Program-made: the position numbers and the translations under genes
The notes under the pieces: generated by a model
Database searches by the model: none
Seen by the model: only the letters and a program-made list of their open reading frames with translations
What the model was told of the DNA's origin: nothing
In this document: in pieces, positions 44,348 to 51,224 of the stretch
Position numbering within the stretch: position 1 is the stretch's first letter
How the letters are laid out: each line of letters begins with the position of its first letter
Assembly (NCBI GenBank): GCA_910575665.1
Contig: CAJTFB010000005.1
Location: 1-64,000 of the forward strand
DNA length: 64,000 nt
Direction: 5' to 3'
Source of the DNA: Eubacteriaceae bacterium
GTDB taxonomy: Bacteria; Bacillota; Clostridia; Lachnospirales; Lachnospiraceae

Positions 44348-44503
44348 TTAAGTTGTTTGATGTTAAACGAAGGATTGGATTTCATCTGCCAGGAGCGAAA
44401 GTGACGGTGTAGCGTGTGGCAAAGACCATACAAAACAATGGTCTAGCTAGCTTTCACGACGAAGCAGATGGAATTCAAGACAAGTTTACCGTAAACAAAC
44501 TTA
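44348..44503. repeat. 156-bp inverted-repeat element (MITE-like or structured RNA)
   Basis: The ends are imperfect inverted copies of about 20 bp (44348-44368 and 44484-44503). Further pairs lie inside: 44374-44389 with 44464-44479 (13 of 16) and a perfect 7-bp apical stem AGACCAT/ATGGTCT at 44423-44429 and 44438-44444. The whole piece can fold into one long hairpin. It has no coding frame. Its right end supplies the stop codon of the cut-off carbohydrate-binding gene. No clear target duplication was found. Confidence 0.55.
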
Positions 44504-44809
44504 GTTGGACTCGTGATAAATGACCTCCGCATTCCAGATATTTTCAATGTCATCCTCAAAATCGAGGGCAACCATCCAGTTATCCATTTTCTCATCCATT
44601 AAATTATACACTGTGACATCTGCATTATAGTGGTTTTCCCACTGACTGGTCACTTCAATTTCAAGTGCTATATTTCCCGTTTCGCCTTCAATGTATTCGG
44701 TATTTTCGGCTGCACTGACATGTTCTGTTCTGCCAGCAAAACATCCAAATAGCATACTAAGCACCAACAACAATGCTGTCATTTTATTTAATTTATCATT
44801 TATCCTCAT
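44501..44809 (-). pseudogene. Truncated secreted carbohydrate-binding-module (CBM2-like) protein
   Basis: A 102-aa frame with a signal peptide (K-M-T-A-L-L-L-V-L-S-M-L-F, likely cleavage after H-V-S-A). It is followed by the beginning of a cellulose-binding-type domain: I-A-L-E-I-E-V-T-S-Q-W-E-N-H-Y-N-A-D-V-T and N-W-M-V-A-L-D-F-E-D. CBM2 domains are about 100 residues and here only about two thirds is present. The reading frame stops on the first codon of the inverted-repeat element, so the rest of the gene was lost. No good ribosome site precedes it. It lies 48 nt after the histidine kinase gene. Confidence 0.65.
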
Positions 44810-44857
44810 GATTTTTACAATATATTTATGGTTAATAAGGCGATTCCCACTTTCGCT

Positions 44858-46249
44858 TTACATAGTCATCGGCAAACTTAAATCAACTTCAAAGCCGCCG
44901 TATTCGCTATGTTTTATCAGCATTTTCCCGCTGTGTGCAAATATGATTTGTTTGACAATGAGCAGTCCTAATCCATGGCGCTGTTCAGTTGTTTTTTCGT
45001 CGCATACCATATAATGCGGCGTGTTGTTCAGTTTTTCAATCTGCTCATCTGTCGCACCCACACCATCATCGGCAATAACAACCGTACAAACAGTATCTTC
45101 ATCTATAACACGAACAAAGATATGACAGCCCTGTTCGTTATGATTCATGCTGTTTTGGATCAGATTGCTTACTGCTCTTTTGATTAAGTCCTTGTCAACA
45201 TTTGCGGTACAAGAAGTTAAGGTTTCGTCTGTTGCCCATTCAATCGTGTACTTGTCATCAATATTCATGTTGATGCAATCGACCACAACCTGACGGATAA
45301 CCGCAATCAGGTTCTGCTTTTCAGGATTGACCGGCTGCATATTATATTCCAGCTTGGACGCAAGATTCAGGTCGTTAATCAGATTTCGCATCCGTTTACT
45401 CTGCTGTACAATAACCGCCGCTTTTTGACAGTTATCTTCTGATAACTGCTTATCGCTTTCTAACTGTCCGGCATAGCCCATTACAATCGATAGAGGGGTT
45501 CGTATGTCGTGGGACACTCCTGCAATCCAATTCGCTCTTGCAGTTTCTCTTTTTCGCAGCTGTCTGCTTTGCATTTGCAAAATATCTGAGGTCTTGTTAA
45601 TGTTTACCGCAAGCTCAGATAAAAGTCCCTTTTCCCTGATGTGGACTTCTTCGTTTGTTGACAAAGCCTGTATTCCGCCGACAATCGGTTTTACAGATTT
45701 TAACAGCTTGGAATTCGCAATCATATAGATGATAAAAATCAAGGCTACATTGATGGCAAAAACAGAAAGAACCGTTTTGGGCAAATTTTTGATTAAATTA
45801 TAATCCCAACTCGGCCACATGTGTTTCCAAAATCTATCTTTTGGATAGCCGAGTACCACAAGTCCGTTTTCCGCTTCTCCTGTAAAGGTAGGATACCCGT
45901 CTATATAGCCACGGGTCAGGTTTGCTATATCTGAAACAGAATATGAAATAGGTACACTTTCAGGGAGATTATCCGTCTGCCATACTACTTTCATTGTTGC
46001 ATTATCAATAAAGATTGCCCACACATCTGTATTTTGAAGTTCAAGAACTGCATCTTCACCCAAAACATATCCGTTTTCGTTTTGGGACAGCTCATCGGCA
46101 ACTTCCTGTGCTGTAATCCAAGGGGAACTATTCGGCGCCTGATTCAGCGTATATATGCACAATAAAGCAAAATTCAGAAGAATGAAAAGCACTGAGGTGA
46201 GGAGCATAATACCGACAAAACGCCGAATCAGTTTTGGTACACTTTTCAT
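44858..46249 (-). CDS. Sensor histidine kinase
   Basis: The 463-aa membrane kinase has helices at about 5-30 and 166-190, an extracellular domain of about 130 residues between them and a DHp domain with the phospho-accepting H in G-V-S-H-D-I-R-T-P-L-S-I-V. The ATPase domain has N-box L-I-Q-N-S-M-N-H-N and G-boxes D-D-G-V-G-A and R-H-G-L-G-L-L-I-V. GGAGGG lies 8 nt before the ATG at 46249; a frame to 46282 is less likely. It is separated from the regulator stop by one base. Its neighbours suggest that it senses a peptide antibiotic. Confidence 0.93.
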   Translation of the reverse strand: MKSVPKLIRRFVGIMLLTSVLFILLNFALLCIYTLNQAPNSSPWITAQEVADELSQNENGYVLGEDAVLELQNTDVWAIFIDNATMKVVWQTDNLPESVPISYSVSDIANLTRGYIDGYPTFTGEAENGLVVLGYPKDRFWKHMWPSWDYNLIKNLPKTVLSVFAINVALIFIIYMIANSKLLKSVKPIVGGIQALSTNEEVHIREKGLLSELAVNINKTSDILQMQSRQLRKRETARANWIAGVSHDIRTPLSIVMGYAGQLESDKQLSEDNCQKAAVIVQQSKRMRNLINDLNLASKLEYNMQPVNPEKQNLIAVIRQVVVDCINMNIDDKYTIEWATDETLTSCTANVDKDLIKRAVSNLIQNSMNHNEQGCHIFVRVIDEDTVCTVVIADDGVGATDEQIEKLNNTPHYMVCDEKTTEQRHGLGLLIVKQIIFAHSGKMLIKHSEYGGFEVDLSLPMTM

Positions 46250-46250
46250 A

Positions 46251-46955
46251 TTACTTACCCTCCGTAACGAGCTTATACCCAAGCCCCTTGATCGTTATCA
46301 ACGAAACCGGCCGGGATGGATTCGCTTCAATTTTTTCTCTGATACGGCGGATATGCGCCATCAGCGAATTCTCATAACCGAACGGATTATCGCCCCAAGC
46401 TGCTTCACACAGCGCGTCAATCGTAACAATTCGTCCGGCATTACGGTATAACGCAGCGAGGATGTCGTGTTCCTTTGCCGTAAGCGAAATATGCTCACCA
46501 TTCTTGATGATTTCCGCACGCTCAAAATCGATTTCGCTGTCATGCAGCTTCACAAGAGGATTTTCAGTTTTATAACTTCTGCGGAGAATGGCGTTCACAC
46601 GGAACAAAAGTTCCTTTGGTAAAAAGGGTTTTACCATATAATCGTCCGCACCAAGTCCGAAGCCACGGAACTTATCGTCATCTTCACCGCGGGCAGTTAA
46701 AAACAGCACGGGATAGTCAGCTGCTTTTTTCAGCCGCTCCATCAGATCGAACCCATTCCCGTCAGGGAGCATCACATCAAGAATGGCGAACTCAGGTTGA
46801 TAGCTTTCTGAAACAGCAAGCGATTCACTCACCGTCTTTGCTGTTTTTATATTTTGAAATCCATCCTCGTATAAAATAGAAACGACCATATCCAAAAGCT
46901 CCTGCTCGTCATCGACAAGCAAAATACGTTTTTGTTTTAGGTAATCAAAGTCCAT
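46251..46955 (-). CDS. OmpR-family response regulator
   Basis: A 234-aa regulator with a receiver domain (acidic pocket V-D-D-E-Q-E-L, phospho-accepting Asp in A-I-L-D-V-M-L-P-D-G, T-A-R-G, K-P-F) and a C-terminal winged helix (I-S-L-T-A-K-E-H-D-I-L and the recognition part V-D-A... G-Y-E-N-S-L-M-A-H-I-R-R-I-R). It is paired with the kinase downstream. The probable target is the divergent ABC transporter promoter with four AAGG blocks 11 bp apart. Confidence 0.94.
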   Translation of the reverse strand: MDFDYLKQKRILLVDDEQELLDMVVSILYEDGFQNIKTAKTVSESLAVSESYQPEFAILDVMLPDGNGFDLMERLKKAADYPVLFLTARGEDDDKFRGFGLGADDYMVKPFLPKELLFRVNAILRRSYKTENPLVKLHDSEIDFERAEIIKNGEHISLTAKEHDILAALYRNAGRIVTIDALCEAAWGDNPFGYENSLMAHIRRIREKIEANPSRPVSLITIKGLGYKLVTEGK

Positions 46956-47259
46956 AGGTCTGCCTCCTTTATGCTCTTTTTGAAATCCTCAGTCTTGTGC
47001 AGCGTTGCCAAAGCGTATTCATTGATAAGGATACGTCTTTTTCGTGTCATTTTTATGCTATTGAATATAAAGCTGCAATGATTAGGGCTTATGGCAGCGG
47101 GGACATTCGTCCCTGAAAGCTTTGGAATTGTCGCCTGCAGCGGTCCCCTGTCTTTCATACACTGCGATGAAATGTAAGGTAAACGTAAGGACACGAGAAG
47201 GTTAGCACAAGGTTCGGAAGGTACAATGTATTTACAGTGATCAGAAAGGAGCAAATACA
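46956..47259. promoter_or_regulatory. Divergent regulatory region between the two-component genes and the ABC transporter
   Basis: This 304-bp stretch has no convincing gene; an open frame of 107 codons on the minus strand is low-complexity and lacks a ribosome site. AAGG blocks start at 47176, 47187, 47198 and 47209, an exact 11-bp period. TACAAT at 47222-47227 is a good -10; the place of the -35 (47199-47204, AGGTTA) is poor and is covered by the repeats. That is the usual layout of a promoter activated by an OmpR-type regulator. Confidence 0.7.
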
Positions 47260-48015
47260 ATGAATATCATTGAAACAAAAAACTTAACGAAATCGTATGC
47301 TGGTTTTACTGCGGTTTCGGGTATCAATCTGCATATCCCGAAAGGCGCTGTCTATGGTTTCCTCGGCCCGAATGGCGCAGGGAAATCCACTACAATGAAA
47401 ATGTTTCTGGGACTTACCAAACCAACCGGCGGCTCATTTACCATCGATGGGAAGCAGTACTCCGATAACAGAGTTCAAATTTTAAAAGAAATCGGCTCGT
47501 TTATTGAAGCTCCCGCTTTCTACGGGAATTTAAGCGGTGAAGAAAACCTTGAAATTATCCGTAAAATATTGGGACTTCCAAAATCCTCCGTAGCGGAAGC
47601 TCTTGAAATCGTGGGACTAACGCAGTTTAAGAAGCGGCTTGCAAAAAAATATTCTCTTGGAATGAAACAGAGGTTAGGTCTCGCAAGCGCCTTAATTGGA
47701 AAACCGCCGATCCTCATTTTAGACGAGCCTACAAACGGGCTTGACCCTGTGGGTATCCACGAAATCCGAACGCTGATCCGGTCTTTACCGGAAAAGTTTG
47801 ATTGTACTGTTTTGGTATCGTCGCACTTGCTATCCGAAATAGAACTGATGGCGGATACCATCGGTATCTTGAATCACGGCCGCCTGCTGTTTGAAGGGAC
47901 GCTGGACCAGCTTAAATTCAACGCCGCTTCACAGGGTTGCCCTACGGATAATCTGGAGGATACATTCCTTGCTTTGATCGACGCTGATAACAGACAAAGG
48001 GGGACGGTGCGATGA
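47260..48015 (+). CDS. Lantibiotic-protection-type ABC transporter ATP-binding protein
   Basis: A 251-aa ATPase: Walker A G-P-N-G-A-G-K-S-T-T near 39-48, signature Y-S-L-G-M-K-Q-R-L-G-L and Walker B I-L-I-L-D-E-P-T-N-G-L-D-P. It belongs to the bacitracin/lantibiotic immunity group (NisF, SpaF, BcrA type), which removes peptide antibiotics from the membrane. AGAAAGGAG precedes the ATG. The next gene starts within its stop codon. Confidence 0.93.
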   Translation: MNIIETKNLTKSYAGFTAVSGINLHIPKGAVYGFLGPNGAGKSTTMKMFLGLTKPTGGSFTIDGKQYSDNRVQILKEIGSFIEAPAFYGNLSGEENLEIIRKILGLPKSSVAEALEIVGLTQFKKRLAKKYSLGMKQRLGLASALIGKPPILILDEPTNGLDPVGIHEIRTLIRSLPEKFDCTVLVSSHLLSEIELMADTIGILNHGRLLFEGTLDQLKFNAASQGCPTDNLEDTFLALIDADNRQRGTVR

Positions 48016-48734
48016 GCGTTTCGTTGGAATGTAAAAAGGTAAAGCGAACCGGTTTTTTACCGGCTTTTTTCGGCGGCGGTATTTTGGCGGCGGCTGTTCC
48101 TGTTATCAACATGGCAGTCCGGTCGGAAATGTATCTTAACCAGCCAGGCAGCCCGGTCCAGATTTTGCTTGGCGCAAACTGGCAGATGATGGCAATGCTA
48201 AATGTGCTGCTGGTTGTATCAGGAACCTGCCTTCTATATCATACAGAATACGCCGACAATGCTATGCAGAAAATGAAATCTTTACCCATTAGGGAAAGTT
48301 CTATGTTCTTAGGCAAAACAGTTTTGACAATTCTTATAAGCCTTTTTGTTCTTATCATAGAAGCAGGGGCAATCGCCTTTTGCTCCTGCTATTGGTTTAA
48401 AATCGGAAACGGTTTTTTCAGTGAACTGTGCAAATGTTTTGGGTATTCGTTATTGCTGATGCTGCCCTGCGTGATTTTGTCGCTTCTTATTTCAGAAGCC
48501 TGTAAGAATATGTGGGTATCCCTTGGTATCGGCGTAGTATGCGTATTTACCGCAACGATACTGCCGACAACGAACTTTGCCCTTTCACTTTTTCCCTTTG
48601 CAATGCCTTTTCAGGTATTTGCAGGTGCGGACATAACGCAGTCCATGCACTATATTTATGCGGCAGTCGCAGAGCTTGCCGTTTGCGGTTTGGCGCAGCT
48701 CATATTCGTAAAAGTAAGGAGGAAGTTTGCATGA
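48012..48734 (+). CDS. ABC-2 permease, lantibiotic immunity MutE/EpiE type
   Basis: The 240-aa membrane protein has six hydrophobic segments and begins with a short cytoplasmic K-K-V-K-R. It shows the MutE/EpiE pattern, with M-K-S-L-P-I-R-E-S near the second loop and L-P-T-T-N-F near the fifth helix. It is one half of the membrane channel of the preceding ATPase. ATGA overlaps join it to the genes on both sides. Confidence 0.87.
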   Translation: MSVSLECKKVKRTGFLPAFFGGGILAAAVPVINMAVRSEMYLNQPGSPVQILLGANWQMMAMLNVLLVVSGTCLLYHTEYADNAMQKMKSLPIRESSMFLGKTVLTILISLFVLIIEAGAIAFCSCYWFKIGNGFFSELCKCFGYSLLLMLPCVILSLLISEACKNMWVSLGIGVVCVFTATILPTTNFALSLFPFAMPFQVFAGADITQSMHYIYAAVAELAVCGLAQLIFVKVRRKFA

Positions 48735-49501
48735 GTTTTTTTACACTTGTCGGCGTAGAAGTGAAAAAGATACGCCGTTCTAAAATCCTTTTCATTTTAG
48801 CAGTAGCTGCCGTTATTCTTTGGATACCATCTATCTTGAATGCAAAAATGAATTTCGGTATGCAGGGGGAGGGAATTTCGCCGGAAAACAATTTCTTTAT
48901 TCAGGGTTTTCTGGGAATGGCGTGGTTTATGTTCCCTGCAAGTATGGTAGTCGGAACCGTTCTTTTAAGCCAAACAGAAAGGGCAAATAAGGGTATTTTG
49001 AAAATGCTCGCCCTGCCAATCAGCACAGCGAAACTCTGTATGGCAAAGTTTGCTATATTGCTTACACTGGCGGCAGCACAAATCTCAATGATGACAGGTA
49101 TGTACTATATCAGCGCCGCCATCAGCTCAGGGACACAGGATTATAATTTTATCCTGCCTCCGTTGTTTATTCTGAAAGAAATTAGCTTGATATTTCTATC
49201 CGCAATACCGATGATTGCATTTTTTTGGATGTTATCGGTTTGTATTCAGACACCGATTTTCTCTATCGGTATTGGATTGGCTTCGATTGTACCATCGGTA
49301 TTGATCATAAATACAAAGGTGTGGTTTGCCTACCCAATGTCGTATCCGTTTTTCGTTATCACATCGGAATACGGAAAACTTGCAGCAAATCTTGATACGG
49401 CGCAGGTTGAACTCATACCGTGGATACCAGTCGCAATTGTTATTACAATCTTATGTTTAAGCATTTCCTGCCTTCGGTTCGGGCAGGCTGAAAGGAGATA
49501 A
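48731..49501 (+). CDS. ABC-2 permease, lantibiotic immunity MutG type
   Basis: The second permease, 256 aa, with six helices and a similar plan: V-E-V-K-K-I-R-R-S-K, then after the second helix M-L-A-L-P-I-S-T-A-K-L. The start at 48731 is set by the 4-nt overlap with the previous gene and AAGGAGG upstream; a frame extending to 48512 is an overlap artefact. With the ATPase it forms a complete immunity exporter. Confidence 0.87.
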   Translation: MSFFTLVGVEVKKIRRSKILFILAVAAVILWIPSILNAKMNFGMQGEGISPENNFFIQGFLGMAWFMFPASMVVGTVLLSQTERANKGILKMLALPISTAKLCMAKFAILLTLAAAQISMMTGMYYISAAISSGTQDYNFILPPLFILKEISLIFLSAIPMIAFFWMLSVCIQTPIFSIGIGLASIVPSVLIINTKVWFAYPMSYPFFVITSEYGKLAANLDTAQVELIPWIPVAIVITILCLSISCLRFGQAERR

Positions 49502-49506
49502 TTATA

Positions 49507-49791
49507 ATGAAAAACAAAATTTTAACCGCTGTCAGTGCCATTATGCTTTTGGTCCCGTGGACTATTTTACCGCTTAGAACTTTTGACTGGGCATTGGAAT
49601 CCCCCGTCGCTGAAATTATGATTGCCTGTTATGCTGCGTTTATGATTTTCAGCGGAGTGTTCACCATCATTTCTTATGTCAAGGCAAAAGCGCAAAATAA
49701 TTTAATGAAAGTCTGTTTGACCGTAAACAGTCTTTATGCTGTTGCCGGTGTCGTATTCCTGGGAATGATGATCAATACGCATTTTATGTGA
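49507..49791 (+). CDS. Small three-helix membrane protein of the transporter operon
   Basis: I do not recognise this 94-aa protein. It has three hydrophobic segments (about 6-22, 33-55 and 68-90), a short cytoplasmic linker (V-K-A-K-A-Q-N) and no motif. AAAGGAG lies 6-8 nt upstream, 5 nt after the permease stop. Its place at the end of the operon suggests an accessory protein of the immunity transporter, but nothing in the sequence proves it. Confidence 0.7.
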   Translation: MKNKILTAVSAIMLLVPWTILPLRTFDWALESPVAEIMIACYAAFMIFSGVFTIISYVKAKAQNNLMKVCLTVNSLYAVAGVVFLGMMINTHFM

Positions 49792-49849
49792 GGTAAAGGA
49801 TAATCTATAGAAAACTAGGAGGCGCAGAAAAATTGCAGTATATGCCGTA

Positions 49850-49978
49850 ATGGGTATCGGCGGTATCCCGATAGGGATATTACTGATACCCACAGGCATT
49901 TTCATAATACTTATTTATTGCATTTATAAGATCATAGATCCGGTTGCTCATTGGGGTGACCAATACGAAAATCTATGA
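49850..49978 (+). CDS. Possible small membrane peptide
   Basis: A 42-aa open frame starting M-G-I-G-G-I-P-I-G-I-L-L, strongly hydrophobic (about 3-30), with a polar end (H-W-G-D-Q-Y-E-N-L). No good site precedes the ATG. A perfect AGGAGG at 49818-49823 instead sits 9 nt before an in-frame ATT, which would add seven residues. The frame closes upstream with a TAG. It could be a real short gene with a rare start, or a decayed remnant. Confidence 0.3.
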   Translation: MGIGGIPIGILLIPTGIFIILIYCIYKIIDPVAHWGDQYENL

Positions 49979-50042
49979 TTCAGCAGAAAGCAGGGTGTTG
50001 CTTTGAAATGGATTTTACTTACAATGTAATTATATAACCTTT

Positions 50043-51224
50043 TTACCCGATCAGCTCTTCAATGAGCTTCACCACCTTTTCCGATGCTCTTCCATCGTCC
50101 CAGATGTTATATTTCTCACGGAATTTCTCAAAGCGTTCTTCGTATTCCTTTGGATCGTAATTTAGGATATTATCTATAAGTTGTTCCGTATCCGATGAAA
50201 TCGGTCCTGGCATCTCACCCTCATAGTCAAAATAAAATCCTCTCAAATCATTTCTGTATTTCTCCAGATCGTAGGCATAGAAAAACATTGGCCGCTTCAG
50301 GATACTGTAATCAAACATGACAGAAGAATAGTCCGTGATCAACATATCTGACACAAGAAACAGCTCAGCTATGTCATGGCTCTGGTCAAAATGATAAATA
50401 AATCCTTTATAGGGAAACCAGTCAATATAATCCATGATCAAATAATGATACTTGACGATCAATATATAGTCCTCATGGAGCCTCTCCATAAGGAGGTCAA
50501 AAGAGAGCTTCGGGCTAAATTTATAACTAGAACTCTCTTCAAATTCATCGTCACGAAAAGTCGGAGCATAGAGAAGGATCTTTTTATCCAATGGTAGTCC
50601 CAGGCGCTTCTTCAACAACCAGATATCCTCCTCATTGTTTTTGGAAAGCAGCAAGTCATTTCTCGGATACCCGATCTCTAACATCTCTTTATCAAAGGCA
50701 AAGGCACGCCGGAAAGTCACCGTGGAAAATGGATTCTGAGAAATGAGATAATCCCAGATCTGAACATTTTTCACAAATCCGTCTTGATAAGAAACAATGT
50801 CTGTCTCATTCATCATAAATACATTATCCATGTCAAGAACCAGCTTCTTTAACGGTGTTCCATGCCAGGTCTGGATATAAAAACAGTTTTTCCGCTTTAC
50901 AAGCCATTCTGGCTGACGGCAGTCAAACACCCATACCTTCGCTGTCGCCATATAGTAGAGATAGCGCAACCGTCCGTAACGGAACTGGTAGCCGTCTCCG
51001 GGGATCGGATAGGGAATGCTTTCATAGAACCAGGTACATTCCCATTTCTCCTGATAACCATTTTCCACCATATATTCAAAGATATGCCTTGGATTTCCCG
51101 AATAACTCTTTCCCAGACTAGAATCAAATACGATCCGCCTTTTGTTTACCGGGAGCACAACACACATAACACGGTAGATGACAATCACTATTTTTTTTAC
51201 GAGAAACCGAATCAAATTTCTCAT
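50043..51224 (-). CDS. CDP-glycerol:polyglycerophosphate glycerophosphotransferase family protein
   Basis: The 393-aa protein has one N-terminal hydrophobic segment and the whole PF04464-type domain: Q-T-W-H-G-T-P-L-K-K-L (catalytic His near residue 120), L-L-Y-A-P-T-F-R-D-D-E-F and I-T-D-Y-S-S-V-M-F-D-Y. Relatives (TagB/TagF) transfer glycerol phosphate or similar alditol phosphates from CDP donors to build teichoic acid at the cytoplasmic membrane face. It starts within the stop of the previous gene. It has no GT2 domain, unlike its two upstream paralogues. Confidence 0.92.
   Translation of the reverse strand: MRNLIRFLVKKIVIVIYRVMCVVLPVNKRRIVFDSSLGKSYSGNPRHIFEYMVENGYQEKWECTWFYESIPYPIPGDGYQFRYGRLRYLYYMATAKVWVFDCRQPEWLVKRKNCFYIQTWHGTPLKKLVLDMDNVFMMNETDIVSYQDGFVKNVQIWDYLISQNPFSTVTFRRAFAFDKEMLEIGYPRNDLLLSKNNEEDIWLLKKRLGLPLDKKILLYAPTFRDDEFEESSSYKFSPKLSFDLLMERLHEDYILIVKYHYLIMDYIDWFPYKGFIYHFDQSHDIAELFLVSDMLITDYSSVMFDYSILKRPMFFYAYDLEKYRNDLRGFYFDYEGEMPGPISSDTEQLIDNILNYDPKEYEERFEKFREKYNIWDDGRASEKVVKLIEELIG

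Noticed and set aside
46937-47260. Open frame of 107 codons on the minus strand before the response regulator
   Set aside because: It covers the divergent promoter and operator, has no site or family pattern and overlaps both neighbours.
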